Below, one piece after another: positions 6,942 to 15,045 of a DNA stretch of 34,182 nucleotides. Numbering within the stretch: the first letter of the stretch is position 1; each line of letters starts with the position of its first letter. The notes under the pieces are model-generated. The model was not told where the DNA came from and made no database searches. It saw only the letters and a list, made by a program, of their open reading frames with translations. The position numbers and the translations under genes are program-made. This stretch comes from Bacteroidota bacterium (GTDB lineage Bacteria; Bacteroidota; Bacteroidia; B-17B0; Aurantibacillaceae): NCBI GenBank assembly GCA_013816615.1, contig JACDED010000036.1:1-34182 (forward strand), in the 5' to 3' direction.

Positions 6942-7865
6942 ATGGAAACTAACATCATTGGTAATAAAATTGCCGAAGCACGTAAAAAAATAAATCTGTC
7001 ACAAGCGCAGCTTGCCGAACGCCTTTTTATAAGCCAACAGGCAGTTGGAAAATGGGAACGCGGAGAATCCATTCCCGATATGGTTACCTGTAATAAGCTT
7101 GCCGAAATCTTCGGTGTTGACCTTAATTATTTTTCAGAAAATTTTCCTTCTGTTATTAAGGAAACCGGTAATAAGGAAGTATTTAAAAATGCTGAAGATA
7201 TTCAGCAAACAAAACAGGAGGATGAGAGGGATTTGTTGAACGATTTTAGTGGAAGTAATCTCAAGGAAGTAGATTTTGCTGGTGTTAAAGCCCATAAAAG
7301 GAAATTTAACGGGAGTACTTTACGCGGCTCCAACTTTGAAGGTGCCGATTTAACGGGAAGCGCTTTTACTGCCAGTGATGCAAGTGAAGCTAATTTCGAC
7401 GGAACTGACCTGACAGATTGCAGTTTGTCAGCTACTGACCTTACAAATGCAAGCTTCGTTCAAACCATTCTTGTGCGTACTGAATTCACTGCGTCAAACT
7501 TGGCCGGGGCAAAATTCACAGATGCAAAACTGCTCAATGTAAAACTGGTAACAACCGATCTTAGAAAAACAATCTTTAATAAATGCGTCTTTAACGGTGT
7601 AGACTTTAAGCATTCTGATTTACGGGGCTTGTGTTTTGATGAACAAACCTTTGCTGATGTAAAATTTGACAAAGCTGCGTTAGATGAAGCCACATTTAAG
7701 GGAGCAACATTGAAGAATGTATCTTTCCGTCCAACATTTGCGCTTACCAATAAATATTACCGTGCTATCAAAAAAATATGCTTTGACGGTGCAATGATGG
7801 ATAAACTGACCTACGCATCACTCAAAGGTATGGGCGCCGATTTATTAAAGGTTACAATTATTTAA
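6942..7865 (+). CDS. XRE-type HTH regulator fused to pentapeptide repeats
   Basis: This is a 307-aa cytoplasmic protein. Residues 8-62 are a Cro/C1-type helix-turn-helix (IAEARKKINLSQAQLAERLF, then QQAVGKWERGESIPD). A charged linker runs to about residue 100. Residues 100-275 are pentapeptide repeats of the A(D/N)Lxx/xxFxx kind (GSNFEGADLTGSAF, then NFDGTDLTDCSL, ATDLTNASF, SNLAGAKF, KGATLKNVSF), which fold as a quadrilateral beta-helix. The HTH should bind DNA, and the beta-helix may bind a partner or mimic DNA as in Qnr/MfpA. Its own promoter is preceded by three 21-bp repeats, which suggests autoregulation. The ligand and targets are unknown. Confidence 0.85.
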   Translation: METNIIGNKIAEARKKINLSQAQLAERLFISQQAVGKWERGESIPDMVTCNKLAEIFGVDLNYFSENFPSVIKETGNKEVFKNAEDIQQTKQEDERDLLNDFSGSNLKEVDFAGVKAHKRKFNGSTLRGSNFEGADLTGSAFTASDASEANFDGTDLTDCSLSATDLTNASFVQTILVRTEFTASNLAGAKFTDAKLLNVKLVTTDLRKTIFNKCVFNGVDFKHSDLRGLCFDEQTFADVKFDKAALDEATFKGATLKNVSFRPTFALTNKYYRAIKKICFDGAMMDKLTYASLKGMGADLLKVTII

Positions 7866-8036
7866 AATAAGGAAACCATTTATGAAAATTGTGTAACTGT
7901 ATTAAACAATGAGAATTCGGCGGAATAGTTGCACTTTCATTGTAATTTCAACCCTTTTAACATAATTACGGTTTGTTGTTTTTAATTCTGTAATGCACAC
8001 TATTAATGCCTACCTTACTCCTTGTGCGATATACAA

Positions 8037-8066
8037 TTGCACTAACTGACGAATCTCGCTATTTTG
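8037..8066 (+). promoter_or_regulatory. Promoter of the 14-repeat kinase gene
   Basis: TTG at 8037-8039, a 20-bp spacer and TATTTTG at 8060-8066 form a one-base-short version of TAnnTTTG. The start would fall at about 8073, leaving 27 nt before the ATG at 8100. Confidence 0.5.
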
Positions 8067-8099
8067 TCATTACCTGGTTTAGCTAAATAACATAAAATT

Positions 8100-9674
8100 A
8101 TGAGCTTAATCATTTCAAAGGAAGAGTTTGCTTTTCAAAACGAAGAAAAAGAGAAACGCGCAGCTGAATTGATTGCTGCCAATAAAGAACTTGCCTTTCA
8201 AAACAAAGAAAAGGAAAAACGAGCGGCGGAATTGAGCATTGCAAATAAAGAACTGGCTTTTCAAAACGATCAAAAAGAAAAACGAGCCGAAGAACTTATT
8301 GTTGCTAATAAAGAATTAGCGCATCAAAATGAGGTAAAGGAAAAACGTGCCGCTGAATTAATCATTGCCAACAAAGAACTGGCTTTTCAAAACCAGGAGA
8401 AAGAAAAGCGCGCCGCTGAATTAAGCATCGCAAATATTGAACTGGCCTATCAAAATGAGGAAAAAGAAAAACGTGCAGAAGAATTAGTGATCGCTAATAA
8501 AGAACTTGCTTTTCAAAATAACGAAAAGGAAAAGAGAGCAGAAGAACTCGCAGTAGCAAATAAAGAACTTGCCTTTCAGAATAAAGAAAAAGAAAAGCGC
8601 GCAGAAGAGCTTGTGATTGCAAACAGGGAGCTAGCTTTCCAAAACAAAGAAAAAGAAAAGCGCGCAGCTGAGTTAGGTGTTGCAAATAAAGAGCTGGCAT
8701 TTCAAAATAAAGAAAAAGAAAAACGGGCTGAAGAACTGGCGATCGCCAATAAAGAATTGGCTTACCAAAATGAAGTAAAGGAAAAGAGGGCAGCTGAACT
8801 CATAATTGCTAATGAAGAACTTGCTATTCAAAACCATGAGAAAGAAAAACGGGCGGCGGAATTAAGCATTGCGAACATAGAGCTGGCATATCAAAACGAG
8901 GAAAAAGAAGACCGTGCAGCAGAGTTGATTGTTGCCAACAAGGAACTTGTTTTTCAAAACGAAGAAAAAGAAAAACGAGCCACAGAGTTAATTATCGCAA
9001 ACAAGGGGCTGGAGCAGTTTTCTTACATTACTTCTCACGATCTGCAGGAACCCCTTCGCACCGTTTCTAATTACCTGCAGGTTTTTGAAGAAGATTATAT
9101 AGAAATATTAGACGATAATGCGCGTAAATACCTTAATTCTATAAATAATGCCACAAAAAGAATGAGCACGCTTATTAAATCGCTCCTGGATTTTTCAAGA
9201 CTTGGTCATAATACAAAACTTACGTTTGTAGATATTAACCATTTAGTTGAGGTTGTTATTCAAGATCTTGAAACCATGATAAAAAGCTCAGAGGCGAACA
9301 TTGAAGTTTTTGAGATGCCACAATTAAATGTATACGAGGTCGAGATCCGACAGGTATTCCAAAATCTGATTACCAATGCTATAAAATTCCGAAAAGAAAA
9401 TATCCAACCCTTAATAAAAATTCGTTCAGAAAAAATAAACGATGAGTGGCAATTCTCTGTAAGTGACAATGGCATTGGAATCGACCCGGTTTATTTTGAA
9501 AGGATATTTGATATTTTTCAGCGCCTGCATACCAATGAAAAATATGAAGGCAATGGAATAGGACTTTCTAACTGTAAAAAAATAATTGAATCTCACCAGG
9601 GAAGAATTTGGGTGGAAGAAAACCCAACGGAGGGCACAACCTTTTATTTCACAATACCTAATTTAACATTATGA
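8100..9674 (+). CDS. Soluble histidine kinase with fourteen 21-residue coiled-coil repeats
   Basis: This is a 524-aa kinase with no membrane segment. After a 15-residue leader, residues 16-309 are 13 complete units and one final unit, each exactly 21 residues (EKEKRAAEL, a variable pair, then ANKELAFQN and one more). The final unit ([10 protein letters not shown]) merges into the DHp helix with the phospho-acceptor H313 ([11 protein letters not shown]). The HATPase follows: N426 in the N box, [27 protein letters not shown] and [10 protein letters not shown]. Since 21 residues are three heptads, a continuous coiled coil is predicted. The stop overlaps the ATG of the following response regulator (ATGA), so the two form a cognate pair. 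It is paralogous to the kinase at 1762. The sensed signal is not evident. Confidence 0.92.
   Translation: MSLIISKEEFAFQNEEKEKRAAELIAANKELAFQNKEKEKRAAELSIANKELAFQNDQKEKRAEELIVANKELAHQNEVKEKRAAELIIANKELAFQNQEKEKRAAELSIANIELAYQNEEKEKRAEELVIANKELAFQNNEKEKRAEELAVANKELAFQNKEKEKRAEELVIANRELAFQNKEKEKRAAELGVANKELAFQNKEKEKRAEELAIANKELAYQNEVKEKRAAELIIANEELAIQNHEKEKRAAELSIANIELAYQNEEKEDRAAELIVANKELVFQNEEKEKRATELIIANKGLEQFSYITSHDLQEPLRTVSNYLQVFEEDYIEILDDNARKYLNSINNATKRMSTLIKSLLDFSRLGHNTKLTFVDINHLVEVVIQDLETMIKSSEANIEVFEMPQLNVYEVEIRQVFQNLITNAIKFRKENIQPLIKIRSEKINDEWQFSVSDNGIGIDPVYFERIFDIFQRLHTNEKYEGNGIGLSNCKKIIESHQGRIWVEENPTEGTTFYFTIPNLTL
8145..9026 (+). repeat. 63-bp coding tandem repeat with two 7-unit blocks
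   Basis: Fourteen in-frame 63-bp units have no indels. Unit types recur with a period of seven (units 3-6 resemble 10-13). Units 5 (8397-8459) and 12 (8838-8900) encode identical peptides and differ at 11 positions, all synonymous third bases. This points to an old duplication of a 441-bp block, with protein sequence kept and DNA identity lost. Confidence 0.85.
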
Positions 9675-10081
9675 GCAAAACACTAAATTGCATTATGCTG
9701 GTTGATGATGATGCTGATGATAATTTTATCCACGAAAGGGTAATTAAAAGAAGCAAAGCGGCTGAACATGTTATAGCAAAGCAAACAGGCATAGAGGCCA
9801 TAGAATATTTAAAATCGAACCGCGAGAATGATCGCCAACCTCCTGATCTTATTTTTTTGGATATTAACATGCCGGGCATGAATGGATGGGAGTTTCTTGG
9901 TGAGTATGAAAAACTGGATGAAAAATCTAAAAGCAAAGCTATTATAGTTATGCTTACAACATCAGAAAATCCCGATGATAAGATGAAAGCAAAAGCCATA
10001 AATTTAGCTTCAGACTTTAAAACAAAACCACTCACTCAGGAAATGTTGGAAGAAATAATTGAAAAATATTTTAAAGAGTAG
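9671..10081 (+). CDS. Single-domain response regulator (Rcp1-like)
   Basis: This 136-aa protein is one receiver domain with no output domain. The acidic pocket is D12-D14 ([10 protein letters not shown]), the phospho-acceptor is D64 ([13 protein letters not shown]), the switch Thr is in VMLTTSE, and the conserved Lys is K119 (FKTKPLT). The ADDN and extended beta4 style are those of the phytochrome-partner Rcp1 group common beside soluble kinases. The ATG overlaps the stop of the upstream kinase by four bases. It should accept phosphate from that kinase and pass it on or bind a target protein. Confidence 0.92.
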   Translation: MSKTLNCIMLVDDDADDNFIHERVIKRSKAAEHVIAKQTGIEAIEYLKSNRENDRQPPDLIFLDINMPGMNGWEFLGEYEKLDEKSKSKAIIVMLTTSENPDDKMKAKAINLASDFKTKPLTQEMLEEIIEKYFKE

Positions 10082-10097
10082 TATGCTACTCTTTAAA
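10070..10097. terminator. Perfect palindrome across both convergent stop codons
   Basis: TTTAAAGAGTAG (10070-10081) and CTACTCTTTAAA (10086-10097) form a perfect 12-bp stem with loop TATG. The stem contains the TAG of the response regulator and the TAA of the convergent CheB-CheR kinase. A T-rich stretch follows on the minus strand. A bidirectional terminator is the simplest reading. Confidence 0.6.
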
Positions 10098-13000
10098 TTG
10101 TAGGAAGATAAATATCAAAAGTAACTCCTTTGTTTAACTTACCAGTGGCAGTAATAATTCCTTTATGATTTTCAACAATCCGTTTGCAAATCGCCAGCCC
10201 CATTCCGGTGCCTTTATATACATCCTGTCCATGTAGTCTTTGAAATACTTCAAAAACACGCCCCTCATACTTTGGGTCGAATCCTATGCCATTATCGCAA
10301 ACTGATATATGGCAGTAATTTACTTCAGGTAAAAGTTCTCCTAAGTTCAATAGTCTTCCTGGTGTTACATCGCATTTTATAGTTATTCGCGGAAATCTTT
10401 TGGCATGAGTAAATTTTAAAGCATTACCAATAAGATTGTGAATGATCTGTCGAAATTGAAAAACTATTACTTTAGTATCGCAGTCACCATCAACAGTGAT
10501 TACTGCTTTTTTATCTTTGATGGATTCTTTAAAATCATCAGCAACTTCTTTTACAATTTTGCTTAGATTGATCTTCTCATACGCATTTTTTCCTTCTTTA
10601 ATTCCGGCATATATTAGTAAATCGTCAATCAATGCCTGCATCCTTGTTGCTGTTTTTTGAACTTTATTAAGCTCTTCCTTACCGGCAGCTGATAAATTTT
10701 TATTTTCGGTTTCAAGCAAGGAGGCCGTGAATATTCTGATCTTTCGTAGAGGTTCCTGTAAATCGTGACTGGATATAAAACTGAATGTTTCCAATTCCTT
10801 ATTTGCCTTCACAAGAAATGCATTTTTTTCATTAACGGTTCTATAGCTTTCTTCTAAAGCCTTTGTTCTTTCGCTAATAACATCTTCGAGTTCTTTATTA
10901 CCTGACTTATGTTTTTCGATGATCAATGTAGTATCCGTGAAAGTCAACAAAATAAGTTGCTCGTTCTGGGTCTTTTGCGTGATTTGTCGGGCATTGAGTA
11001 ACATCGTTTTTATTCCGGTTTCAGGAAAAGTATAAGTTATTTCATGTTCATAGAAATGTGTGTTTTTGTGAATAATATTTTCTAAAAGCACATGTAGAGC
11101 GGGAATATCCCACTGGTGATTTGATAGTTCGTATAATAGCACACCTTCCGTGCCTGTTTGCATTAAATGAAATTTTTTATAAAAGGCTTTGTTGGCGGAT
11201 TTTACACGAAGGTGTTTATCAAGAATAAGCATTGGTTCGTGCATCGTTTCAGCAACTGCCTCCGAAAAATTGTAGGATTCGGCCAGTTGCTCATTACGCA
11301 TTTGTAACTCCTGGTTGGTAGTAAGAAGCTCTTCGTTGGCTGCTTGAATTTCTTCTTTGGATGTTTCCAACTCTTCATTCAGAGTTTGAAACTCCTCGCT
11401 TGCAGAAATTATTTCTTCATTAGCAGCCTGTAAATCTTCATAAGCTCTGTCTTGCGATTCGATCACAGTGATCATTTCCGCACTTGCCTTATGTAATTCC
11501 TCTATTTGTTTTTTAATCCGGCTATCTTTCTGGAGTGAGTTTTTGCCCCCAGGGGTTTTTCCACTGAATTGTTCAATCTCCTGCATTGTAAATACAATCA
11601 GGTAAAGAGGCTCGCCCCATTCAATGGTGAGGGGACGTACTTCAAGAGACATTACTTGTGAAAATTTATTTTTTACATCTATATTGAGTTGAATTCCTGA
11701 CTTGAATACCGGGCTATTTGTTTTTATGACTTCATGTATGGCGTTACGAAGTTCAAAAACAAACTCCGGGCGGGTCATTTTTAAAATATTAAGACTTGCA
11801 TTACCCGAAGGGTGAGAAAGATATAAAGATGTTAAGCCTCTGAATTTAATTATCTCCATGCTTTTATTTATGATCACGCATGCGGGCATATAAAGCGAGA
11901 GAAGTGTAGAGTCGATGCTGCGATCAAGCTCAGAAGAAGTAGTTATGGTTTCTTTTCGGGAAAGTGGTTTAATAGTTTTTTCGGCAACCGGCTTTCCGGA
12001 TTGTCGCAAAAAAACTTCCGGTACATTGCGTAATCCGGTACCTTTTTTTCGGCAGTAGAGTTTGAATGTATCGCTTACCTGGTTGAAGAACTGAGAGGCT
12101 GTTCCCACCGTTTCCGATTTGCCCAGCAGTAAGCAGCCACCTTCATTCAACGCAAAATTCATTGTAGCCAGCGTTTTTTTCTGCGCCTCGCCATCAAAAT
12201 AAATAAGTAAATTTCTGCAACTAATAAAATCAATACGTGAAAAGGGAGGGTCGCGTAAAATATTATGAGGGGCAAACACACACATATCACGAAGTTCTTT
12301 CACTATCCTGTAATTGGTGCCTACCTTTGTAAAAAAACGTTCTATCCTGCGCTTACCAACATTGCCCAGGTTTTTTTCAGAATACTCTCCGACCCTTGCA
12401 TCCGCAATGGCTTGATCACTTAGGTCGGTAGCAAAAATTCGAACGGAAATTTTCTTTATTTTGTTAGTCTGTAATTCAGTTATTAGCATTGCGAGCGAAT
12501 AGGCCTCTTCGCCCGTTGAACAGGCCGGTACCCAGATCTTGATAGTATCGTTTTGAGTTTTACTTTTTAATAACGTTGGAAGAAAAGTAGTTTTCAAATA
12601 CTGGAAAGTTTCCGGGTCTCTGAAAAAACTAGTGATATTAATTAATAGGTCTTTATAAAGTAAATCAATTTCTTTATTTTTTTTTAAAATGTATTTACCA
12701 TATTCCTTAATTAATTTTACGCCGCTCTGAAGCATCCTATGATTGATTCGCCTCTTGATCGTTGCCAGTTTATAAAGACTAAAATCTACATTAATTTTTT
12801 TATGTAAAGTTTCAATTATAATCTTCAGATCCGGATCATTGTCCTTAATACTGGTTTCTTTTTCTTCACTAAAGACTTCCTTCACTTTAGATTTAACGGC
12901 AAGTTTCGCAATGCCACTTTTGCCAAGCAAGTTTAGCTTAAGGGCAATTTTTTTTGGCGATAATACAAAATCTACTACGCCGGATGCAATTGCTGAGTGG

Positions 13001-13554
13001 GGCATGCTTGTGGCTTGGGCAGTATCGTCTTGGGCAAAAGTAATACCTCCTGCATTTTTAATAGCTTTTAATCCGCTTGTGCCATCATACGCATTTCCGG
13101 AAAGTATTACTCCAACAACATTTTCTTTATGCGTTTCTGCCAGAGATAAAAAAAGTACATCGATGGAAATAGCAATGCCACCTTTTGAACGGGGAATAAC
13201 TTTTATATGTCCGTTAGTAACCTCAATTCCTCTATCGTTAGGAATAACATAAACATTATTTGGAATAATATGTTGCATGTTTTCAATTTCCTGCACTTTC
13301 ATAGCAGTAATTTTGGATAAAATAGGTGAGAGCATGCTTTTATGGTCAGGGCTAATATGCTGAACATAAATATAGGCCATGCCGGTTTTAGGTGACAGAT
13401 TTTTAAAAAATTCCAATGCTGCCTCTAATCCACCCGCTGAAGAACCTATCGCTACTACTGGAAAATCACTGACGTGTTTAGCAGTGGCCTTTTTAAAAGT
13501 TAACTCACTTGTCGCAATTTTTTTTCTTCCGCTTTTTATTTTTTTCTTCTGCAT
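10093..13554 (-). CDS. CheB-CheR-PAS-histidine kinase fusion
   Basis: This is a 1153-aa cytoplasmic protein. Residues 30-200 are a CheB methylesterase without a receiver, with the likely triad S39 (GSSAGG), H66 (QHISPDH) and D157 (GNAYDGTSG). Residues about 240-520 are CheR: an N-terminal helical part (RRINHRM), then the SAM-binding WVPACSTGEEAYSLAM and FISCRNLLIYF. A PAS-like region follows, then a Glu/Asn-rich coiled coil (about 700-770, AANEELLTTNQELQ), a second PAS, and a kinase with H930 ([10 protein letters not shown]), N1044, DNGIG at 1087 and GTGMGLAICKRI. It lies 17 bp after two response regulator genes. No chemoreceptor, CheA or CheW is in the window, so the methylation substrate may not be a classical receptor. 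Confidence 0.93.
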   Translation of the reverse strand: MQKKKIKSGRKKIATSELTFKKATAKHVSDFPVVAIGSSAGGLEAALEFFKNLSPKTGMAYIYVQHISPDHKSMLSPILSKITAMKVQEIENMQHIIPNNVYVIPNDRGIEVTNGHIKVIPRSKGGIAISIDVLFLSLAETHKENVVGVILSGNAYDGTSGLKAIKNAGGITFAQDDTAQATSMPHSAIASGVVDFVLSPKKIALKLNLLGKSGIAKLAVKSKVKEVFSEEKETSIKDNDPDLKIIIETLHKKINVDFSLYKLATIKRRINHRMLQSGVKLIKEYGKYILKKNKEIDLLYKDLLINITSFFRDPETFQYLKTTFLPTLLKSKTQNDTIKIWVPACSTGEEAYSLAMLITELQTNKIKKISVRIFATDLSDQAIADARVGEYSEKNLGNVGKRRIERFFTKVGTNYRIVKELRDMCVFAPHNILRDPPFSRIDFISCRNLLIYFDGEAQKKTLATMNFALNEGGCLLLGKSETVGTASQFFNQVSDTFKLYCRKKGTGLRNVPEVFLRQSGKPVAEKTIKPLSRKETITTSSELDRSIDSTLLSLYMPACVIINKSMEIIKFRGLTSLYLSHPSGNASLNILKMTRPEFVFELRNAIHEVIKTNSPVFKSGIQLNIDVKNKFSQVMSLEVRPLTIEWGEPLYLIVFTMQEIEQFSGKTPGGKNSLQKDSRIKKQIEELHKASAEMITVIESQDRAYEDLQAANEEIISASEEFQTLNEELETSKEEIQAANEELLTTNQELQMRNEQLAESYNFSEAVAETMHEPMLILDKHLRVKSANKAFYKKFHLMQTGTEGVLLYELSNHQWDIPALHVLLENIIHKNTHFYEHEITYTFPETGIKTMLLNARQITQKTQNEQLILLTFTDTTLIIEKHKSGNKELEDVISERTKALEESYRTVNEKNAFLVKANKELETFSFISSHDLQEPLRKIRIFTASLLETENKNLSAAGKEELNKVQKTATRMQALIDDLLIYAGIKEGKNAYEKINLSKIVKEVADDFKESIKDKKAVITVDGDCDTKVIVFQFRQIIHNLIGNALKFTHAKRFPRITIKCDVTPGRLLNLGELLPEVNYCHISVCDNGIGFDPKYEGRVFEVFQRLHGQDVYKGTGMGLAICKRIVENHKGIITATGKLNKGVTFDIYLPTI

Positions 13555-13571
13555 GGTATTTTTTAGTCAAA

Positions 13572-14039
13572 CTATTGTAAGCTGAGAATAAACGTATCTT
13601 TTGTTTTCTTATTCAAATTATTATTCGCAAACTTTTCTAAAATAAGTTCAAGGTGTTTGATCAGATCATTAAATTCACCTTTTTTTACATAATGCTGCGC
13701 GCCTTTCTCATAACACTCTTGTGTCATTGATTTATTGAGAGATGTTGAATATATAATAACAGGAAATTCATTTGTGCTTTCGTTTGCTTTTGTTTCTATC
13801 AGGCACTCCAAACCATTTTTACGAGGCGTATTTAGATCGAGGAAAAGTATATCCGGAAAATAGAGCTGCTTTTTCTCAAAATGGTTCATTAGCATTTCAC
13901 CATCTTCTACAACTTTTATTTTAGTGAGAAACGAAACGCTTTTTAACGTGCGGGAAAAGTAGAGATTGTCGTCCTTCTCATCATCAGCAAGCAGAATATT
14001 TATTCGTTTTGGTATTACCGTTGTAACTCTTTGCTTCAT
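13572..14039 (-). CDS. Single-domain response regulator
   Basis: This 155-aa receiver-only protein has an acidic pocket at D19-E21 (LLADDEKDD), phospho-acceptor D68 (ILFLDLNTPRKNG), a switch Ser/Thr in IIYSTSLN and a conserved Lys in YVKKGEF. The ADD-KDD and PRKNG style matches its neighbour at 14052, so the two are tandem duplicates. It lies 12 bp after that gene and 17 bp before the CheB-CheR kinase on the same strand, forming an operon. It is expected to be a phosphate acceptor or sink for that kinase. Confidence 0.92.
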   Translation of the reverse strand: MKQRVTTVIPKRINILLADDEKDDNLYFSRTLKSVSFLTKIKVVEDGEMLMNHFEKKQLYFPDILFLDLNTPRKNGLECLIETKANESTNEFPVIIYSTSLNKSMTQECYEKGAQHYVKKGEFNDLIKHLELILEKFANNNLNKKTKDTFILSLQ

Positions 14040-14051
14040 GATAAATAAAAT

Positions 14052-14510
14052 TTAAGTAACTTTAATATCATTAAGAACAAATTCCTCTATTGATGGCCTT
14101 TGAAAATTTTCTCCTTGCAACATCGTTAAAACAAGCTGAAGGTGGTTTACGAGATCTTTAAAGTCACCTTTACGCAGATAATAATGGGCGCCGTTTTGAA
14201 ATAACATCTCCGCCACTGTATCCTTTAGCGAAGTTGAATACATTATAACAGGAAAATAATTTATGTCCTTATTGCTTTTTATTTCGATAAGACATTCATT
14301 GCCATTTTTACGAGGCATATTAATGTCAAGAAAAAGAATATCCGGAAGTTTCGATTTGTTTTCCGCGAGATAATTCATAAGTTGTTCGCCGTCATCAACA
14401 GTAACCAGCTTAGTGGGTATCGGCAGACTTTTTAGTGCTTTTGCAAAAAAATAACGGTCATCCTTGTCGTCATCTGCCAGCAAAATATTAATTACATTTT
14501 TATCCGGCAT
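14052..14510 (-). CDS. Single-domain response regulator, operon leader
   Basis: This 152-aa receiver-only protein begins at the ATG at 14508-14510 (MPDKNVINILLADDDKDD). An upstream ATG at 14552 would add 14 hydrophobic residues that are not part of the fold, so the shorter start is preferred. The phospho-acceptor is D62 (ILFLDINMPRKNG), the switch is in IMYSTSLKD, and the Lys is in YLRKGDF. It is the paralog of the next gene and first in the three-gene operon ending in the CheB-CheR-kinase fusion. The promoter is not clear. TAGGTTTA (14554-14561, minus) is a partial -7 match. Confidence 0.9.
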   Translation of the reverse strand: MPDKNVINILLADDDKDDRYFFAKALKSLPIPTKLVTVDDGEQLMNYLAENKSKLPDILFLDINMPRKNGNECLIEIKSNKDINYFPVIMYSTSLKDTVAEMLFQNGAHYYLRKGDFKDLVNHLQLVLTMLQGENFQRPSIEEFVLNDIKVT

Positions 14511-14676
14511 GACCTTTTTAGTAATTAAAAGTGAGTTTATTATCAAGCTCAATTAAACCTAATACTAGTAAAGGTACTTTAATCTTCCACATATAGCTAA
14601 TTAATCGTAAGGCGGCTGTATCATTACCAAACTTGTAGCCTGATCAGCAAATTTTCCTTTAAACAACCTTCTTATA

Positions 14677-14716
14677 TAGGTAATATTACCTACTAAAAAA
14701 TAGGTAATATTACCTA
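14677..14716. repeat. Two copies of a perfect 16-bp palindrome
   Basis: TAGGTAATATTACCTA occurs at 14677-14692 and again at 14701-14716, separated by CTAAAAAA, with 24 bp between starts. Each copy is its own reverse complement. The pair sits in the gap between the divergent response-regulator operon and the LytTR gene. It is about 170 bp upstream of the former and 330 bp upstream of the latter. A dimeric regulator's operator pair fits best. Confidence 0.65.
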
Positions 14717-14759
14717 TTGATGGTTTTAGTTATAATGCAAATCTTATGAGTTACAAATA

Positions 14760-14933
14760 AACCTCCTTTTTATTGAAAAGCACCAACAGGCAAAATATGT
14801 GAAAAAACTTTTTGGAGTGTTCCAGCGTCTTCATAATGCCACTGAATTTAAAGAAAGTGGAATTAGTTTAGCTAATATTCAGCGCATAATTACAAGACAT
14901 CGTGCTAAGGTTTGAGCAGAAGCAAAAAATTAA
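14760..14933 (+). pseudogene. Remnant of a histidine kinase ATPase domain
   Basis: The frame starting at 14760 reads QAKYVKKLFGVFQRLHN, then GISLANIQRIITRH, then a TGA at 14913-14915 where a Trp (VWAEG) is expected, then AEAKN and TAA. This is the F box to G3 part of a kinase ATPase with a damaged G2 box (ESGISL for GTGIGL). No DHp domain or start lies upstream. The intervening DNA is the palindrome pair. It is a decayed 3' fragment of a kinase related to, but not copied from, the intact ones here. Confidence 0.75.
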
Positions 14934-15045
14934 TTAAAAAATATAGTTAATAATTTGATTGCCAAACTTTTGTAAACTCATATTCTTTAAATAAAAAACC
15001 ACTTTCCAATTTTTTTCCTCCAAAAAAAATTACATCTTTACAACA

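Noticed and set aside
8145-9026. Regular 63-bp repeats as a CRISPR-like or satellite array
   Set aside because: They are in frame within one gene, have no spacers and differ mainly at third codon positions.
12839-13252. Plus-strand frame opposite the CheB part of the fusion
   Set aside because: It is a shadow of a gene with clear CheB catalytic motifs and shows no domain of its own.
14677-14716. Palindrome pair as a terminator
   Set aside because: The dyads have no loop-forming centre or T-run, and no gene ends nearby.
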